Below, in pieces: positions 1 to 11,892 of a stretch of 64,000 nt of DNA. A model generated the notes under the pieces. The model did no database searches and was not told the origin of the DNA. It saw only the letters and a program-made list of their open reading frames with translations. Numbering within the stretch: the first letter of the stretch is position 1; each line of letters starts with the position of its first letter. The stretch lies in assembly GCA_032622095.1 (NCBI GenBank), contig CP136061.1:173729107-173793106 (forward strand), in the 5' to 3' direction. The stretch is from Siphonodentalium dalli (lineage: Eukaryota > Mollusca > Scaphopoda > Gadilida > Siphonodentaliidae). The translations under genes were made by a program, and so were the position numbers.

Positions 1-447
1 TGGCTAGAAATGGTAATGTGGCTTTAGTTTTTATGTGGCTTCTCAAGTAGCCATAACATTTTATGTGGCTATCAAGTAGTAGATAGTGATAAAACTCCAG
101 ATTATGGATTCATAACATGTTGGAATTATAGCAGAAGAAGCTGATTAAAACTCAAAACCTTGCACACAGCAACTGGGACAGTGGAATAGGAGAAACTGAC
201 AGGTCCGTGATTGGGTGGCTAGCCACATAAATGTCAGTCAGTGTCCGACATCTCCTATTGACAGCCTGGTCATGGATGTCTAAATCGATGGACTTTTTGT
301 TTCCAAATTTTGAGTGACTACAAAATTAAATAAGCTGATTAGGCCAAATAGATCATTTTTGAACGTCCATCTGAAAGCTGTTACGGAAGTTATGCACATA
401 AATACCCATTTTACACAATCTTAGCCACATAAGTAGTCATTAGTAAA
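1..447. other. Unassigned AT-rich sequence
   Basis: No coding signal was recognised. The first 100 bases carry short reiterations of 'atgtggct' and 'caagtag', a small degenerate tandem repeat. The right edge runs into the GTCC-rich start of a repeat element. Confidence 0.4.
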
Positions 448-1330
448 CACGTCCGTCCGGGCGTCCGTCCGGGCGTCCGTTAACCTGGTTTCCGGATGAT
501 AACTTTAGTTAGAGTGAACCAAATTTAATAAAATTTGGTATGTGGGTTTATTAGCCGAAAAGTAAGTTCAAGTTCGAATTTGGGTTCCGCCCGCCAATTT
601 TCACCGGAGTTATGCCCCTTATTTGACGTTTTTTGACTTAGAAAATCCTTGAAATTTGTTGTCCGGATGATAACTTTAGTATAGTTATCGGAATGAATCC
701 AAATTTGGTATATTACTTTCTCCCACCAAAACACAGGTCAAGTTCGAACTTGGGTTCTGTCTGACGATTTTTGGCAGAGTTATGCCCCTTTTTCGACTCC
801 GAAAATTCAGTTTTTCTTATGTTTTTTGGTTTCCGGATGATAACTCGATTTTGGAATGTTTATACGCAAAACCCGTTTTTTTGTGGATTACATATATCGA
901 AATACAGCTCAAGTCCGAATTTCGTTTTAATCCGATAATTTTTGCGAGAGTTATGGCCCCTTTTTTGACGTAATTTGACTTAGAAAATCCCTGAAATTTG
1001 TTGTCCGGATGATAACTTTAGTTAGAGTGAACCGATTTCAATCAAATTTGGTATGTGGGTTTATTAGGAGAAAAGACAGCTCAAGTTCGAATTTGGGTTC
1101 CGTCCGCCAATTTTCACCGGAGTTATGCCCCTTATTTGACGTAATTTGACTTAGAAAATCCCTGAAATTTGTTGTCTGGATGATAACTTTACTAGAGCTT
1201 ATCGGATTCAATGATAATTTGGTATATTACTTTCTCCCACCAAAACACAGGTCAAGTTCAAATTTGGGTTCCATCCGCCAATTTTCCCCAGAGAGGGCGT
1301 ATTTTGCACGCCCAGTGTAGCTCTTGTTTT
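448..1330 (+). mobile_element. Family-3 Helentron-like repeat (171-bp units), 5'-truncated
   Basis: A GTCCGTCCGGGC run is followed by five units marked by 'ccggatgataac' at about 492, 663, 833, 1005 and 1176, a period of about 171 bp. The element ends with a hairpin, GGGCGT...ACGCCC, and the tail 'agtgtagctcttgttt'. It is nearly identical to the complete copy at 49996-50932, which shows that the first ~60 bases (5' hairpin ATACGCCC...) are missing here. No protein is encoded. Assignment to non-autonomous Helentrons is an inference from the end structure. Confidence 0.65.
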
Positions 1331-1939
1331 AAACACATATCGTTTATATCCCTGTCCACTGTGAGAAAGTTATCCCTGTCCACTGTGACAACTTTCTGAC
1401 TTCGAAGTTTATGAATGTCCCTCATTGTCCCTCTTTGTCACACTTCAATATTTTGATGTCCATATTTTGAAAACACAAGGGAAAAATATTATGTCCCCAC
1501 TTCGAAAACACAGATTATGTATTTTCCTGTCCCCTATAAACAAATTTCAAACCCTGGGTGTATGTCCCCTTTTCTCACACTCGAGAAAACACAGGTGTAT
1601 CCACCCTGTCCACCATTAGAACATTATCTAGCCTGACTATGCCACCCCCTCGAATAAACAATACAATATTTGTCAAATGTATTATGTAGTGATATGTGTA
1701 TATTGAAATAAATTTCCTATCCTGAAATAAAATATCCTATCCTATCCTTAGAATGTAAAAAACCCGACTTTCTATTTTGAGATTCGGTGGAGGATTTCGT
1801 GTTTTCGTTTGCTCATGACCATTTTATGTTCATCGGGACATAACTCTATCAGTTTGAAGGCTGTGGCATAACGATTTGAGGTGTCCCCGATTGGAGGTCT
1901 GTGACACTTGTCCCCTATTCGACACTCATGCGAGTAAGG
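1331..1939. other. Unassigned, with degenerate 'CCCTGTCCACTGT' reiterations
   Basis: Imperfect direct repeats of 'ccctgtccactgtgaga' and 'atgtccct' lie between about 1345 and 1620, and a short TCCTATCC run lies near 1735. No gene or recognised element was seen. Confidence 0.4.
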
Positions 1940-3377
1940 GTGTGTCAACAATTTCCTTTAACACGGTCTACAGGTCGTACCTTTGGTCGGATCATTATGA
2001 AATTTGTCATGGCTGTTGACATTAACATGTAGATGGGAACGAGTCATTTTAGGGTCATCAGCAAAAAAACATGGCCGCCAGCGGCCATCTTGGATTTTAC
2101 TCTTTGCATGACTAAATCCTTTGGCACGGGCTACAGGTCCTTACCTTTGGTAGGATCATTATGAGATTTGTCAGGGGTGTTGACATTGACAAGTAGATGG
2201 GAACGAGTTATTTTGGGGTCATTTGGCAAAAAAATATGGCCGCAAACGGCCATCTTGGATTTCAAAATTCAATCCATTAGCAAAGGCTACAGGTCGTACT
2301 GTTCGTCTGATCATCATGAAATTTGTAATGGATGTTAATATCGACATGTAGATGGGAACGAGTCATTTTGGGGTCGTTTGCCCAAAAAACATGGCCGTCG
2401 GCAGCCATCTTGGATTGTACTCTTTGTATGACTAAATCTTTTGGCACGGTCTACAGGTCGTAGCTTTGGTCGGATCATCATGAAATTTGTCATGGATGTT
2501 AACTATGACATGTCATTTTGGGGTCATTCGGCCAAAAAACATGGCTGCCAGCAGCCATCTTGGATTTTACTCTTTGCATGATTAAATCCTTTGGCACGGC
2601 TACAGGTCCTACCTTTGGTCGGATCATTATGAAATTTGTTGACATTGTCATGTAGATGGGAACGAGTCATTTTGAGGTAATTCGGCAAAAAAACATGGCC
2701 ACCAGCGGCCATCTAGGATTTCAAACTTCAGTCAATTAGCACAGGCTACAGATCGTCTGATCATGATGAAATTTTTCAGAGATGTTAATATTGACATGTA
2801 GATGGGAAAGAATAATTTTGGGGTCGTTCGGTCAAAAAACATGTCCGCCATAGGCCATCTTGGATTTTAGTCTTTGCATGACTAAATTCTTTGGCACGGG
2901 CTACAGGTCGTACCTTTGGTCGGATCAGCATGAAATTGGTCATGGGTGTTGGTGTAAACAATATTTATTTAAAAAAATCAAACATATAACACAGACACAA
3001 TATACATGTAGAAATGGGTGTTAACAATGACATGTAGATGGTAACGAGTCATTTTGGGATCATTCGGCCAAAAAACATGGACGCCAGCAGCCATCTTGGA
3101 TTTTACTCTTTACATGACTAAATCCTTTGACACAGGCTACATGTCGTATCTCTTGTCGGATCATCATGAGATTTGTGATGGATGTTAACAATGACATGTA
3201 AATGGAAACAAGGTCTTTTTGGGTTCATTCGGCAAAAAAACATGGCTGCCAGTGGCCATATTGGATTTTACTCTTTGCATAACTAGGCCTTTCCACAATC
3301 CTAATCACTCCATTGACTGTAACACATGAAATTATTCCCTTTCTAAGTTGAGCTACAGTGTCATTGACACTTGCATT
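1940..3377 (+). mobile_element. Family-1 (161-bp monomer, pearl/HINE-like) element A, 5'-truncated
   Basis: About eight monomers contain 'gaaatttgtcatggatgtt', 'catgtagatgggaacgagt' and 'catggccgccag.ggccatctt'. The right end matches the family: AAGTTGAGCT, the hairpin AGTGTCATTGACACT, then TTGCATT. The left hairpin (AGCTCAACTT...) is absent and the copy begins in the 'gtgtgtcaacaatttcc' segment. A foreign A-rich insert of about 60 bp interrupts it near 2950-3010, flanked by a short 'gggtgtt' duplication. Short minus-strand ORFs across the monomers (for example MSLLTSMTNF) recur because the units repeat and are not genes. Confidence 0.75.
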
Positions 3378-3393
3378 CAAATTTATTGATAAA

Positions 3394-3456
3394 AATAATG
3401 TGATACATTGATGGAAAGAGCTCTTGGAGCTCTTTCCATCAATGTATCACATTATT
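3394..3456. repeat. Perfect 30-bp palindrome at an element junction
   Basis: The left arm is 3394-3423, the spacer is the trinucleotide ttg (3424-3426), and the right arm is 3427-3456. All 30 positions are complementary. It lies exactly between the 3' end of element A and the 5' terminus AGCTCAACTT of element B. Confidence 0.95.
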
Positions 3457-4653
3457 AGCTCAACTTACTTTGTAAGTTTGAGCTATTGCCATGGATTGGC
3501 GTCCGTGTGTGCGTGTGTCCGTCAACAATTTCCTTGCCAGCGGGCTACAGGTCATACCTTTGGTCTGATCTTTATGAAATTTGTCATGAATGTTGACATT
3601 GACATGTAGATGGGAACGAGTCATTTTGGAGTCATTCAGCAAAAAAACATGGCCGCCAGCAGCCATTTTGGATTTCAAAATTCAATGCTCGTCTGATCAT
3701 CATAAAATTTGTCATGGATGTTAATATTGACATGTAGATGGGAACGAGTCATTTTGGAGTCATTCAGCCAAAAAACATGGCCACCAGCAGCCATCTTGGA
3801 TTTTACTGTATGCATGACTAAATCCTTTGTCGCGGCCACCAGGTCGTAGCTTTGGTCAGATCTTCATGAAATTTGTCATGGATGTTAATATTGACATGTA
3901 GATGGGAACAATTAATTTTGGGGTCATTCGGCCAAAAAACATGGCTGCAGCAGCCATCTTGGATTTTACTCTTTGTATGACTAAATCCTTTAGCATGGGC
4001 TACAGGTCGTACCTTTAGTCTGATCATCATCAAATTTGTCATGGATGTTAACAATGACATGTAGATGGGAACGAGTCATTTTGGGGTCATTCGGCCGAAA
4101 AATATGGCTGCCAATGGCCATCTTTGATTTAAAAATTCAATCAATTAGCACAGGCTACAGGTCGTACCTTTAGTCTGATCATCATAAAATTTGTCATGGA
4201 TGTTAACAATGACATGTAGATGGGAACGAGTTATTTTGGGGTCATTCGGCATTAAAACATGACACCAGCAGCCATCTTGGATTTTACTCTTTGTATGACT
4301 AAATCCTTTAGCACGGGCTACAGGTCGTACCTTTAGTCTGATCATTATGAAATTTTTCATGGCTGTTGAAATTGGAATGTAGATGGGGAAAGAGTCATTT
4401 TGGGGTCATTCGGACAAAAAGCATGGCCGCCAGCACCCAGCAGCCATCTTGAATTTTACTCTTTGTATGACTAAATCCTTTAGCACGAGCTACAGGTCAT
4501 ACCTTTAGTCTGATCATCATGAAATTTTTCATGGCTGTTGAAATTGGAATGTAGATGGGAAAGAGTCATTTTGGGGTCATTCAGACAAAAAAGATGGCCG
4601 CCAGCTGCCATCTTGGAATTTACTCTGTATGACTAAATCCTTTACTGCTCATT
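3457..4653 (+). mobile_element. Family-1 element B, lacking its 3' end
   Basis: It starts with the family-1 5' hairpin (AGCTCAACTTAC / GTAAGTTTGAGCT), then 'gccatgg', a GTCCGTGTG run and about seven 161-bp monomers. It stops inside a monomer at 'aaatcctttactgctcattttt', where the next 5' hairpin begins. The same truncation and fusion sequence occurs at about 20240. Confidence 0.75.
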
Positions 4654-4656
4654 TTT

Positions 4657-5679
4657 AGCTCAACTTACTTTTGTAAGTTTGAGCTATTGCCATGGTTTGG
4701 CGTCCGTCGTCCGTTTGTGCGTGTGTCCGTGTGTCCGTGTGTCCGTCAACAATTTCCTTTGGCGCGGGCTACAGGTCGTACCTTTGGTCTGATCTTTATG
4801 AAATTTGTCATGAATGTTGACATTGACATGTAGATGGGAACGAGTCATTTTGGGGTCATTTGGCCAAAAAACATGGCCACTGGCAGCCATCTTGGATTTC
4901 AAGATTCAATCCATTGGCGCGGGCTACAGGTCGTACTGTTCGTCTGATCATCATGAAATTTGTCATGGATGTTAATATTGACATGTAGATGGGAACGATT
5001 GATTTTGGGGTCGTTCGGCCAAAAAACATGGCCGCCACCAGCCATCTTGGATTTTACTCTTTGCATGACTAAATCCTTTGGTGCGGGCTACAGGTCGTTG
5101 CGTTGGTCGGAAGTTTATGAAATTTGTCATGAATGTTGACATTGACATGTAGATGGGAACAAATCATTTTGGGGTCATTCGGCCCAAAAACATGGCCACT
5201 GGTGCCAAAACATGGCCACTGGTGGCCATCTTAGATTTCAAAATTCAATCCATTGGCGCGGGCTACAGGTTGTACTGTTCGTCATGAAATTTGTCATGGA
5301 TGTTAATATTGACATGTAGATGGGAACGAGTGATTTTGGGGTTGTCGGCCAAAAAACATGGCCGCCAGCAGCCATCTTGGATTTTACTCTTTGCATGACT
5401 AAATCCTTTGGCGCGGGCTACAGGTCGTAGCTTTGGTCGGAACTTCATGAAATTTGTCATAGATGTTAACAATGACATGTAGATGGGAACGAGTCCTTTG
5501 GGGTCAATCGGCCAAAAAACATGGCCGCCAGCAGCCATCTTGGATTTTACTCTTTGCATGACTAAATCCTTTGCCACAGGTCAGACATTGCAATTAGCCC
5601 CTTTCCTTTCCTATATACTGTCAACCATTAAATTATTCCCCGACCTAAGTTGAGCTACAGTGTCATTGACACTTTCATT
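4657..5679 (+). mobile_element. Family-1 element C, complete
   Basis: Both ends are present: the 5' hairpin from AGCTCAACTT at 4657 and the 3' end AAGTTGAGCT followed by AGTGTCATTGACACT and TTCATT, ending at 5679. About five monomers lie between them. The terminal 10-mers are inverted copies of each other (subterminal inverted repeats), and the 3' hairpin sits 6 nt from the end. Both features are expected of Helentron-type non-autonomous elements. Confidence 0.8.
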
Positions 5680-5734
5680 TACACTCCCTTTTAATCTCTC
5701 TATTCATTGCTCATTACAAAAAATTACCTTCTTT

Positions 5735-5770
5735 ACAAAGTTGAGCTACAGTGTCATTGACACTTTCATC
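5735..5770 (+). mobile_element. Solo family-1 3' end
   Basis: A second AAGTTGAGCT plus AGTGTCATTGACACT terminus lies 56 bp after the end of element C, with no monomers of its own. It could be a remnant, or an alternative 3' end used in transposition. Confidence 0.7.
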
Positions 5771-8094
5771 TTCTGCAATATCGGGGGTACATGGATATTT
5801 AATACCTGGTTCTCGATTTTAAACCCCAAGGCGGAGCCAAAGGGCTTCAAAAAGAGACATCCGGGTATGAAATCTCCATGTATCCCACAATGTTGGCGGA
5901 GATAACAATTTTGTCCCCACATCAATGGCTACCATGTGGTGTGATTATCATCGGTTATCAGATAAATTCACACCAATCCGCACCAATAAGAATAATTCAG
6001 TAGCAGACCTATCGATCCTGTGTTAGGTGAGGTCAAGCTCAGCGCGCTAGAACGTCACGATTAGTGAAACTGCTAGTTCAAGGGTATTTCATAACCCCGA
6101 TGTTTCACGTGCTCTTATACCCCCACTGTCAAGAGTTACGGGGGACATGCATGGTGCATGATTTAAACGTGACGTTGTTATAAAAGGCCTCAATCATTGA
6201 ATGCTTGAAATGGATACTGTACTCAAATGTTGTTGGTGTCAATAGTCTTTTGAGTCGTAGAAAAAGGTAACCAGCTTTCCGCTATTTTAAAGTTTGTTGA
6301 GTATGAAGTAATGTTATGGATGGCAGATTAGCCGGAATGCAAAAATAGCAATTGTCATTGTCGAGTAATTTCTGTACAGTTTTCAAGCAAATATATCAAA
6401 TAAATTTTATGTTATATACCCATTTAAGTTATTTTCACTAGCCAATGCGTGGCTTGGGTATATGCCCCGTATCAACATATGTTTTCACGATCGTATGTGC
6501 CACGCGTTGCCCAATCCACTATCCGTCAATTAATTTGATTACGTCTTGTACACGGAAATTCGTAATTTAATTTTTGGCTCCATTCATAAATTTAATTGAT
6601 ATCAAATTATGATCTTTGATTTTAAGATAACCTGTTGATTTGAACGTTTACAGAATACATCTTCAGTAAATTCCCGGTAATACCAACAATTAATCTAATA
6701 TCGATAATATACAGAAAGATTAGTAATTTGAGTCGGAGAACGTTTACAGAATACATCTCCGACTCAAATTACTAATCGTTCTTATCGATATTCGATCGTT
6801 GGTATTACCAGGAATTTATTGAAGATGGCGTACAGTACCCCTTTAACTCAGTTCTGAAATTGACATGAATGTTACCAAGCTCCGTGCAAAGTTGTGGAAG
6901 ACTTAGCTTAGCGAGGTGACTGAACTCTGTTTTGCAGCTTGGAATGTTACATCACCACCAGTTAATACCTGTCTAATATCAATGGCCATGCATGCACTAA
7001 CATGTAACAGGAGGATGTATCGACAGTTATGTACAGTTATCTGCTCATCTACCTGCGGCGACCTTCGTGGCCTCGTATGTGGATGTGGAAGGGAACCACG
7101 TGAGCGCATGCATGTATATCTCACATGCATAAAATAAGAAACTCCGCTCAAATTATTCGCGAGTGGGCTAAAACCATGCCACATGTTCCACATTATCATT
7201 TTTTTTACGAATAGAAGATAATCAATACACACAAAAACGCAATAAGAACGCGACTGCAGCTCGGCATGTCACTTCTATGCGAGGTTTTTGATGCATCCGA
7301 ACCTGAACGAAATTTGTCCGAACCCGAACGAAAATTGTTTCTGAACCCAGCTGAACAAAATCATCGGTAATATTGCGAATCTGAACCTGAACATTTTGAA
7401 ATTTTCAAAGGTCATTTTTCGGAGTTAGACAATATAAATATCGCCGGTTTTGCATTCAGAAGATGTGTAGTAACATAATCTACCCACAACAATACATAAA
7501 TTTGCGGATCCATGAGCCCAGGGCCAAAAAAATACGAAAAAGCAAATATTTCACCGCCTCAATAAAATTTCGAAAAATTATGACGACTTGACATGCCAAA
7601 TACAACAATTCACATGCCTGTCATGCGAAAGGCGTGTTACGTAGGTGTTGGGCATACAAATTCCTACATAACTGTTTAAAGGTGTATCACCGAAAGATGT
7701 CGTTAATTGATGCTTGGAGACAATATATACACTTACCGTTTATCTTCTTTACTGGGCGCCGCCATCTTGGAATGTCCGAACCTAAATGGGTATCCGACAG
7801 TGATCATATGACAAAATTTCTTGACAAGAAACATAAATGGCATGAATTTAATACACAGTTCAATGAGTAAACAACTTCCCGTTTTTCCAAGTTTGCAGTC
7901 AAATAAAAATTTGCGAATCTGGGTCTGGTCATCGTCGGAAGAAATACTTTCTAACTGATAAATATATGAAAAAGACCTCAACTACATGCAGAAACTATAA
8001 AGTGTTGCATATTTATTGCGCCCCAAAAAGTTTTGGAGGACTATTATCATCAGAATGACTGTGTGTGCATGCGTGCGTCCAACCTTATCTGCAT
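5771..8094. other. Unassigned intergenic or intronic sequence
   Basis: No exon, tRNA or recognised transposon protein was found in about 2.3 kb. It contains the foldback at 6658-6827. Short ORFs here (60-109 codons) lack family resemblance and are probably chance. Earlier MDN1 exons could lie here unrecognised. Confidence 0.35.
6658..6827. repeat. Imperfect foldback of about 75-bp arms
   Basis: Arm 6658-6739 ('catcttcagtaaattcc...gagtcggaga') is imperfectly complementary to arm 6756-6827 ('tctccgactc...gaatttattgaagatg'). In addition 'gaacgtttacagaatacatct' occurs twice in direct orientation, at about 6642 and 6738. The loop is about 16 nt. It resembles a foldback MITE, but no target-site duplication was established. 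Confidence 0.7.
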
Positions 8095-8330
8095 GATAAC
8101 TTGAGCAATATTCAACAGAATTTCTTGATTGGTATGTGGTTCAAACTTGAAGACGCAGGCCAAGTTCGAATGTGGTCACAGCCTAATGATTTTTTATGGA
8201 ATTGTGTCAATTTTTTGCATTAGAAATCGCTGTTTTTCGGGTTTTCCGATAGTGACTTGAGCAATATTCAACAGAATTTCTTGATATTTGGCATGTGGTT
8301 TTCATTTGAGAAGACGCAGGCCAAGTTCTA
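8095..8330 (+). repeat. Two units of a further ~175-bp repeat
   Basis: Two copies of 'taacttgagcaatattcaac', at about 8097 and 8250, are each followed by a 'ttggcatgtggtt' stretch and 'gaagacgcaggccaagttc'. The layout resembles the other unit-based families here (ataacttg..., ttggtatg..., caagttcgaa), but the termini were not found. Confidence 0.5.
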
Positions 8331-8457
8331 TCTCTTGATACTTTGTGTGGCGTATCTTTGAGAACATGCAATCATCCTCTAGTTTGAGTAAAATTTTGCC
8401 AGAATTCAAATTGTTTGTTCTTAAAAAATGCCAACATCCCAAAAATCCATCTCAATT

Positions 8458-9093
8458 AAAAAAACATGGCCACTGGTGGCCATCTTGGATTTTACTCTTT
8501 GCATCACTAAATCCTTTGACACATCCTACAGACCACATCCCTGATCCGATCATCACCAAACTTCATATGGGTGACCTCTAGACGGGAACGAGTCATTTTG
8601 GGGTCATTTGGCAAAAAAACATGGCCGCCGGCAGCCATATTGGATTTTACTCTTTGCTTCACAAAATACTACATACCACATCCCTGATCTGATCATCACC
8701 AAACTTCATATGGATCATCGGAGTGAGCTCTTGATGGGAACGAGTCATTTTGGGGTCAATCGGCAAATAATATGGCCACCAATGGCCATTTTGGATTTAA
8801 CTCTTTGTATGACTAAATATTTCTGCAAAATCCATTAGCATGGGTTATTGACCGATCTGTTTGTTTGATCTTCATGAAATTTGTCATGGATGTTGACATG
8901 GACATGTAGATGGGAACGAGTCATTTTGGGGTCCTTCGGCAAAAAAACATGGCGCCGGTGGCCATTTTAGAATTTACTCTTTGCATCACTAAACCCTTTG
9001 GCACACCCCACAGACCACATTCCTCCATTTACTGTCAACCATTAAATTATTCCCCTACATAAGTTGAGCTACAGTGTCATTGACACTTTCATT
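8458..9093 (+). mobile_element. Family-1 element D, diverged and 5'-truncated
   Basis: About four diverged monomers ('gatcatcaccaaacttcatatgg' subtype) are followed by the standard 3' end, AAGTTGAGCT-AC-AGTGTCATTGACACT-TTCATT, ending at 9093. No 5' hairpin was found. Confidence 0.7.
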
Positions 9094-9679
9094 AACGATA
9101 AGAGCGATGTTAGTTGAGGGACTATATTTTACCCAATTTAAAACAAAAAAATTGTGAATTGGCTGAGTGTTTGCTGCACATTTCATTCACAAATACAAGG
9201 CTTAGACATGTGTGTGTTAAAATAACGTCTTAAGTTCAAAAAGAATTATAATGGGGATAACAGTGTGGTGTTTTGTGATTCCGGAAAGATTCAGGGCAAA
9301 TAACCGTTAATGGGCTCCGGATTCATTGTCACTCATTAACTAAATTTGCCACAGTATATTCGCCCTGTACCTTTCCCAAATCACAAAACACCACCTCGTT
9401 ATCCCCTAATTTTACTGACTGTTTATGATAAATTCTGACATTTGTATTGCATCTTGGTTTGCATCAAATTTCAATTTTCATATGTTTGAACATTCCGCGT
9501 ATTTAAAGGAGTCATGATCATTGTAATATATTATTTTATTATTCAGTTTGTTTTGAATGTGATGTAGCATGCTTGATGTTTTGAAATTGTCCTCTTACAA
9601 AATTTGTACAATAAGATAGGCATTATATACGACATGCAAGTATAATTTTATAGCTGATAGTAGAAATTCTTATTTTCAG

Positions 9680-9749
9680 GTTTACCATTGAATATCTGAG
9701 AAGTTCTGGTCCATTTATATTGCCTTGTGATGCAGAGGCTGGATCAAAG
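9680..9749 (+). CDS. MDN1: MDN1 exon, N-terminal helical region
   Basis: The exon is bounded by the acceptor 'tattttcag' and the donor 'aag|gtgatt'. After one split base it reads FTIEYLRSSGPFILPCD..., 23 codons without a stop. From memory, human midasin has FALRYFKDTSPVF at the equivalent place, and the positions F..(R/E)Y(F/L)(K/R).(S/T).P agree. The exon ends on a codon boundary, and the next exon (36300) begins on one. This is the least certain of the five exons because it is short, but splice sites, phase and similarity all agree. Confidence 0.68.
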
Positions 9750-9934
9750 GTGATTTAACCTTGTTCTGATTAAGTTTCTAATTTAGAGGAAGTGATCAAA
9801 ACAAGTTCTTATTGTACCATAAGTGTATTAGCATTCTCGAAGCCACCACGTTTTTCCCAGCGTCTTTTATCATTTTCAGTGCGTGATAAGGCCAATGGTC
9901 AATGGTCTCTGTTGACAAGAAATTAATGATATAA

Positions 9935-10400
9935 CAGGTCTTCAGACCATCATCACTAGACTTTATATGACCTTCGGGGTGACCTCTAGATGGGCCTCAT
10001 TAATTTTTTACGAAATTTGTTGAAAAACATGCCCGACAGCAGCCATTTCAAATTTGAATCCGTCGGCACACCCTGCAGCCCGCATTTATCAGGGAAATAT
10101 TTTGAAAATTTACAGGCATATATAGGATCACCTCTAGATGGGGACTATAGAATTTGAACGATTTTCGATGAAAAACATGGCCACTGGCAGCCATGACTGA
10201 ATCCTTTGGAACACCCTACAGACCACATCCCTCATCATCACCAAACTTCATATGGATCTTATGGATGACCACTAGATGGGAGCCATAATTTTTTCCGTAT
10301 TTTGTTGAAAAACATCGCTGCCAGTGGCCATCTTGGATTTTAATCTTTTCATGACTAAATCCTTTGGCAGACCCTACATGCCACATTGCTTTATCCGATG
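9935..10400 (+). repeat. Degenerate family-1 monomers
   Basis: About three decayed units are recognisable by 'aacatggccactggcagccat', 'tggatcttatggatgacc' and 'catgactaaatcctttggca'. There are no termini. This looks like an old copy, judging by the sequence decay relative to elements F-H. Confidence 0.6.
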
Positions 10401-10576
10401 TGTTTTTATGTCGCTTGAACTCACAGACTTACCGGACAATGTATACAAAAATACTGAGGACTTAGACTCAGACTCGCATTTACGCAAATCAAACATAGAT
10501 CTAAAAATCTGGCATACGTGTGTTATGGAATTCCCATGATTCCTGGAACGGCACCAGCACACAGCCTTGTATGGCA

Positions 10577-10646
10577 AGTCTTCCCTATCCACGGATAAAC
10601 CCAATTAAAACAAACACAATATGTGCCATTAAGCGAGGTGCGCATT
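10577..10646. repeat. 70-bp direct repeat, copy 1 (possible DIRS-element terminal repeat)
   Basis: 'agtcttccctatccacgg ... gcgaggtgcgcatt' recurs at 11196-11265 with about two mismatches. It lies just beyond the recombinase gene end on the minus strand, where DIRS/Ngaro-type elements carry split direct repeats. Its role is inferred from position only. Confidence 0.55.
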
Positions 10647-11195
10647 TATTTTAGACGACGTTTAGTAGACTGCATTATAATTACACAATTCTTATATGTG
10701 GTGCCTATGTCTATGTTACAATAACATATATCCAAATACTTCCAAAGTTCTGCTCATCACCATATATATAATTGTGCTAAACTTAGTTAATATCCTATTC
10801 TAAATGTTTCGTAGCCGTACAGGAAAAACCATAGATAAAAAAAACCTATTTGTGAAGGGAAAAAACTATGGAAAGCTGTCTCCCGAAACTGTACACGCTA
10901 TGTACTGCTACGCAACTCGGATGGTGTCAGGAGTTCACATAAATAAATATAAAACTCAACATACTTATACTAAATGAAATTTAAAATAAATAAATAAACA
11001 AAAATAATGAATTATTTTTGTAATTTTAGTTGTTTACTGCTCAGCGCTATGCTTGAAACTGATTTCACTGCCCGATCTATCGATCGATAACACAACTAAT
11101 TAACACCACTGTGGCCTTAATAATTAATTGTTTATTCTATCGACTTGTAGAAGACAACGTTTTCCTGCTAAACTCACGTAACGCGAGAAAATAAT

Positions 11196-11265
11196 AGTCT
11201 TCCCTGTCCACGGATAAACCCAATTAAAACAAACACAATATGTGCCATCAAGCGAGGTGCGCATT
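11196..11265. repeat. 70-bp direct repeat, copy 2
   Basis: This is the partner of 10577-10646. The 550 bp between the copies contain no recognisable gene. Confidence 0.55.
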
Positions 11266-11462
11266 GAAAAAAAACAAAGAGCGCATTGGTAAAAAAATTT
11301 ACAAATATTTAGCTTTTTATGACTGATAATTGCTAAAATACAACACCATATGTATATAAATTCAATATATAGAAACCCTGAAAACGTTGAATGTATGACA
11401 TATATGGCAAATATATCTATAAATCCTTTTGTATATCAATCATTAAATCATAACTATTTATA

Positions 11463-11892
11463 TCAAAGATTCAACATTTGTGTAACTTTAAGGCAATTTT
11501 CCACGGTATCTTTCACATAACCGTCTTTGGAAATATCTGACCTCCATCGGCCGTGCCTTTTAATACATCTTGCAGATACGTTTCGACTATCAGCTTCGGA
11601 GGCCCCACCTGACCTTAAAGAATGTAAGCCGATATTTAGATCGCCCATTACTAATTTTAGCCTTTGTACAATACACTCTCTCGCCCAAGTGTAACTTAAA
11701 AATTTATTTTTAGAAATAAGTGAGCACCATGATCCTGATCTGTTGATAGGGCGGAACACATACAAATCTGATTCCATGTCCAAAGCTGCCACCGACTTGT
11801 ATATTATAAACATATTAAAAGGACACGCACAACTAAAACCATTGGAAATTAAAAAAAAATTTCCGTCCCTCTACTGGTCGGTTTTACTTTTT
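11463..11892 (-). pseudogene. DIRS-like tyrosine recombinase, C-terminal half
   Basis: The minus strand, reading down from 11892, begins SKTDQ, then an in-frame stop and RDG, then after degraded bases CPFNMFIIYKS. It continues as an open frame of 116 codons from 11813. It contains HSLRSGGAS (the H-x-x-R catalytic pair), RHGRWRS (the second conserved histidine region) and DGYVKD (candidate nucleophile tyrosine). This order is diagnostic of tyrosine recombinases, and SKTDQ.R.G is typical of DIRS-type and related eukaryotic ones. The enzyme would integrate a circular DNA copy of the retrotransposon. The N-terminal half lies at 15971-16442, separated by a 4.08 kb insertion. The internal stop shows the copy is dead. 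Confidence 0.82.

Noticed and set aside
7634-7870. Possible upstream MDN1 exon or small gene
   Set aside because: No similarity to the midasin N-terminus, no matching phase or acceptor, and overlapping ORFs on the other strand look equally random.
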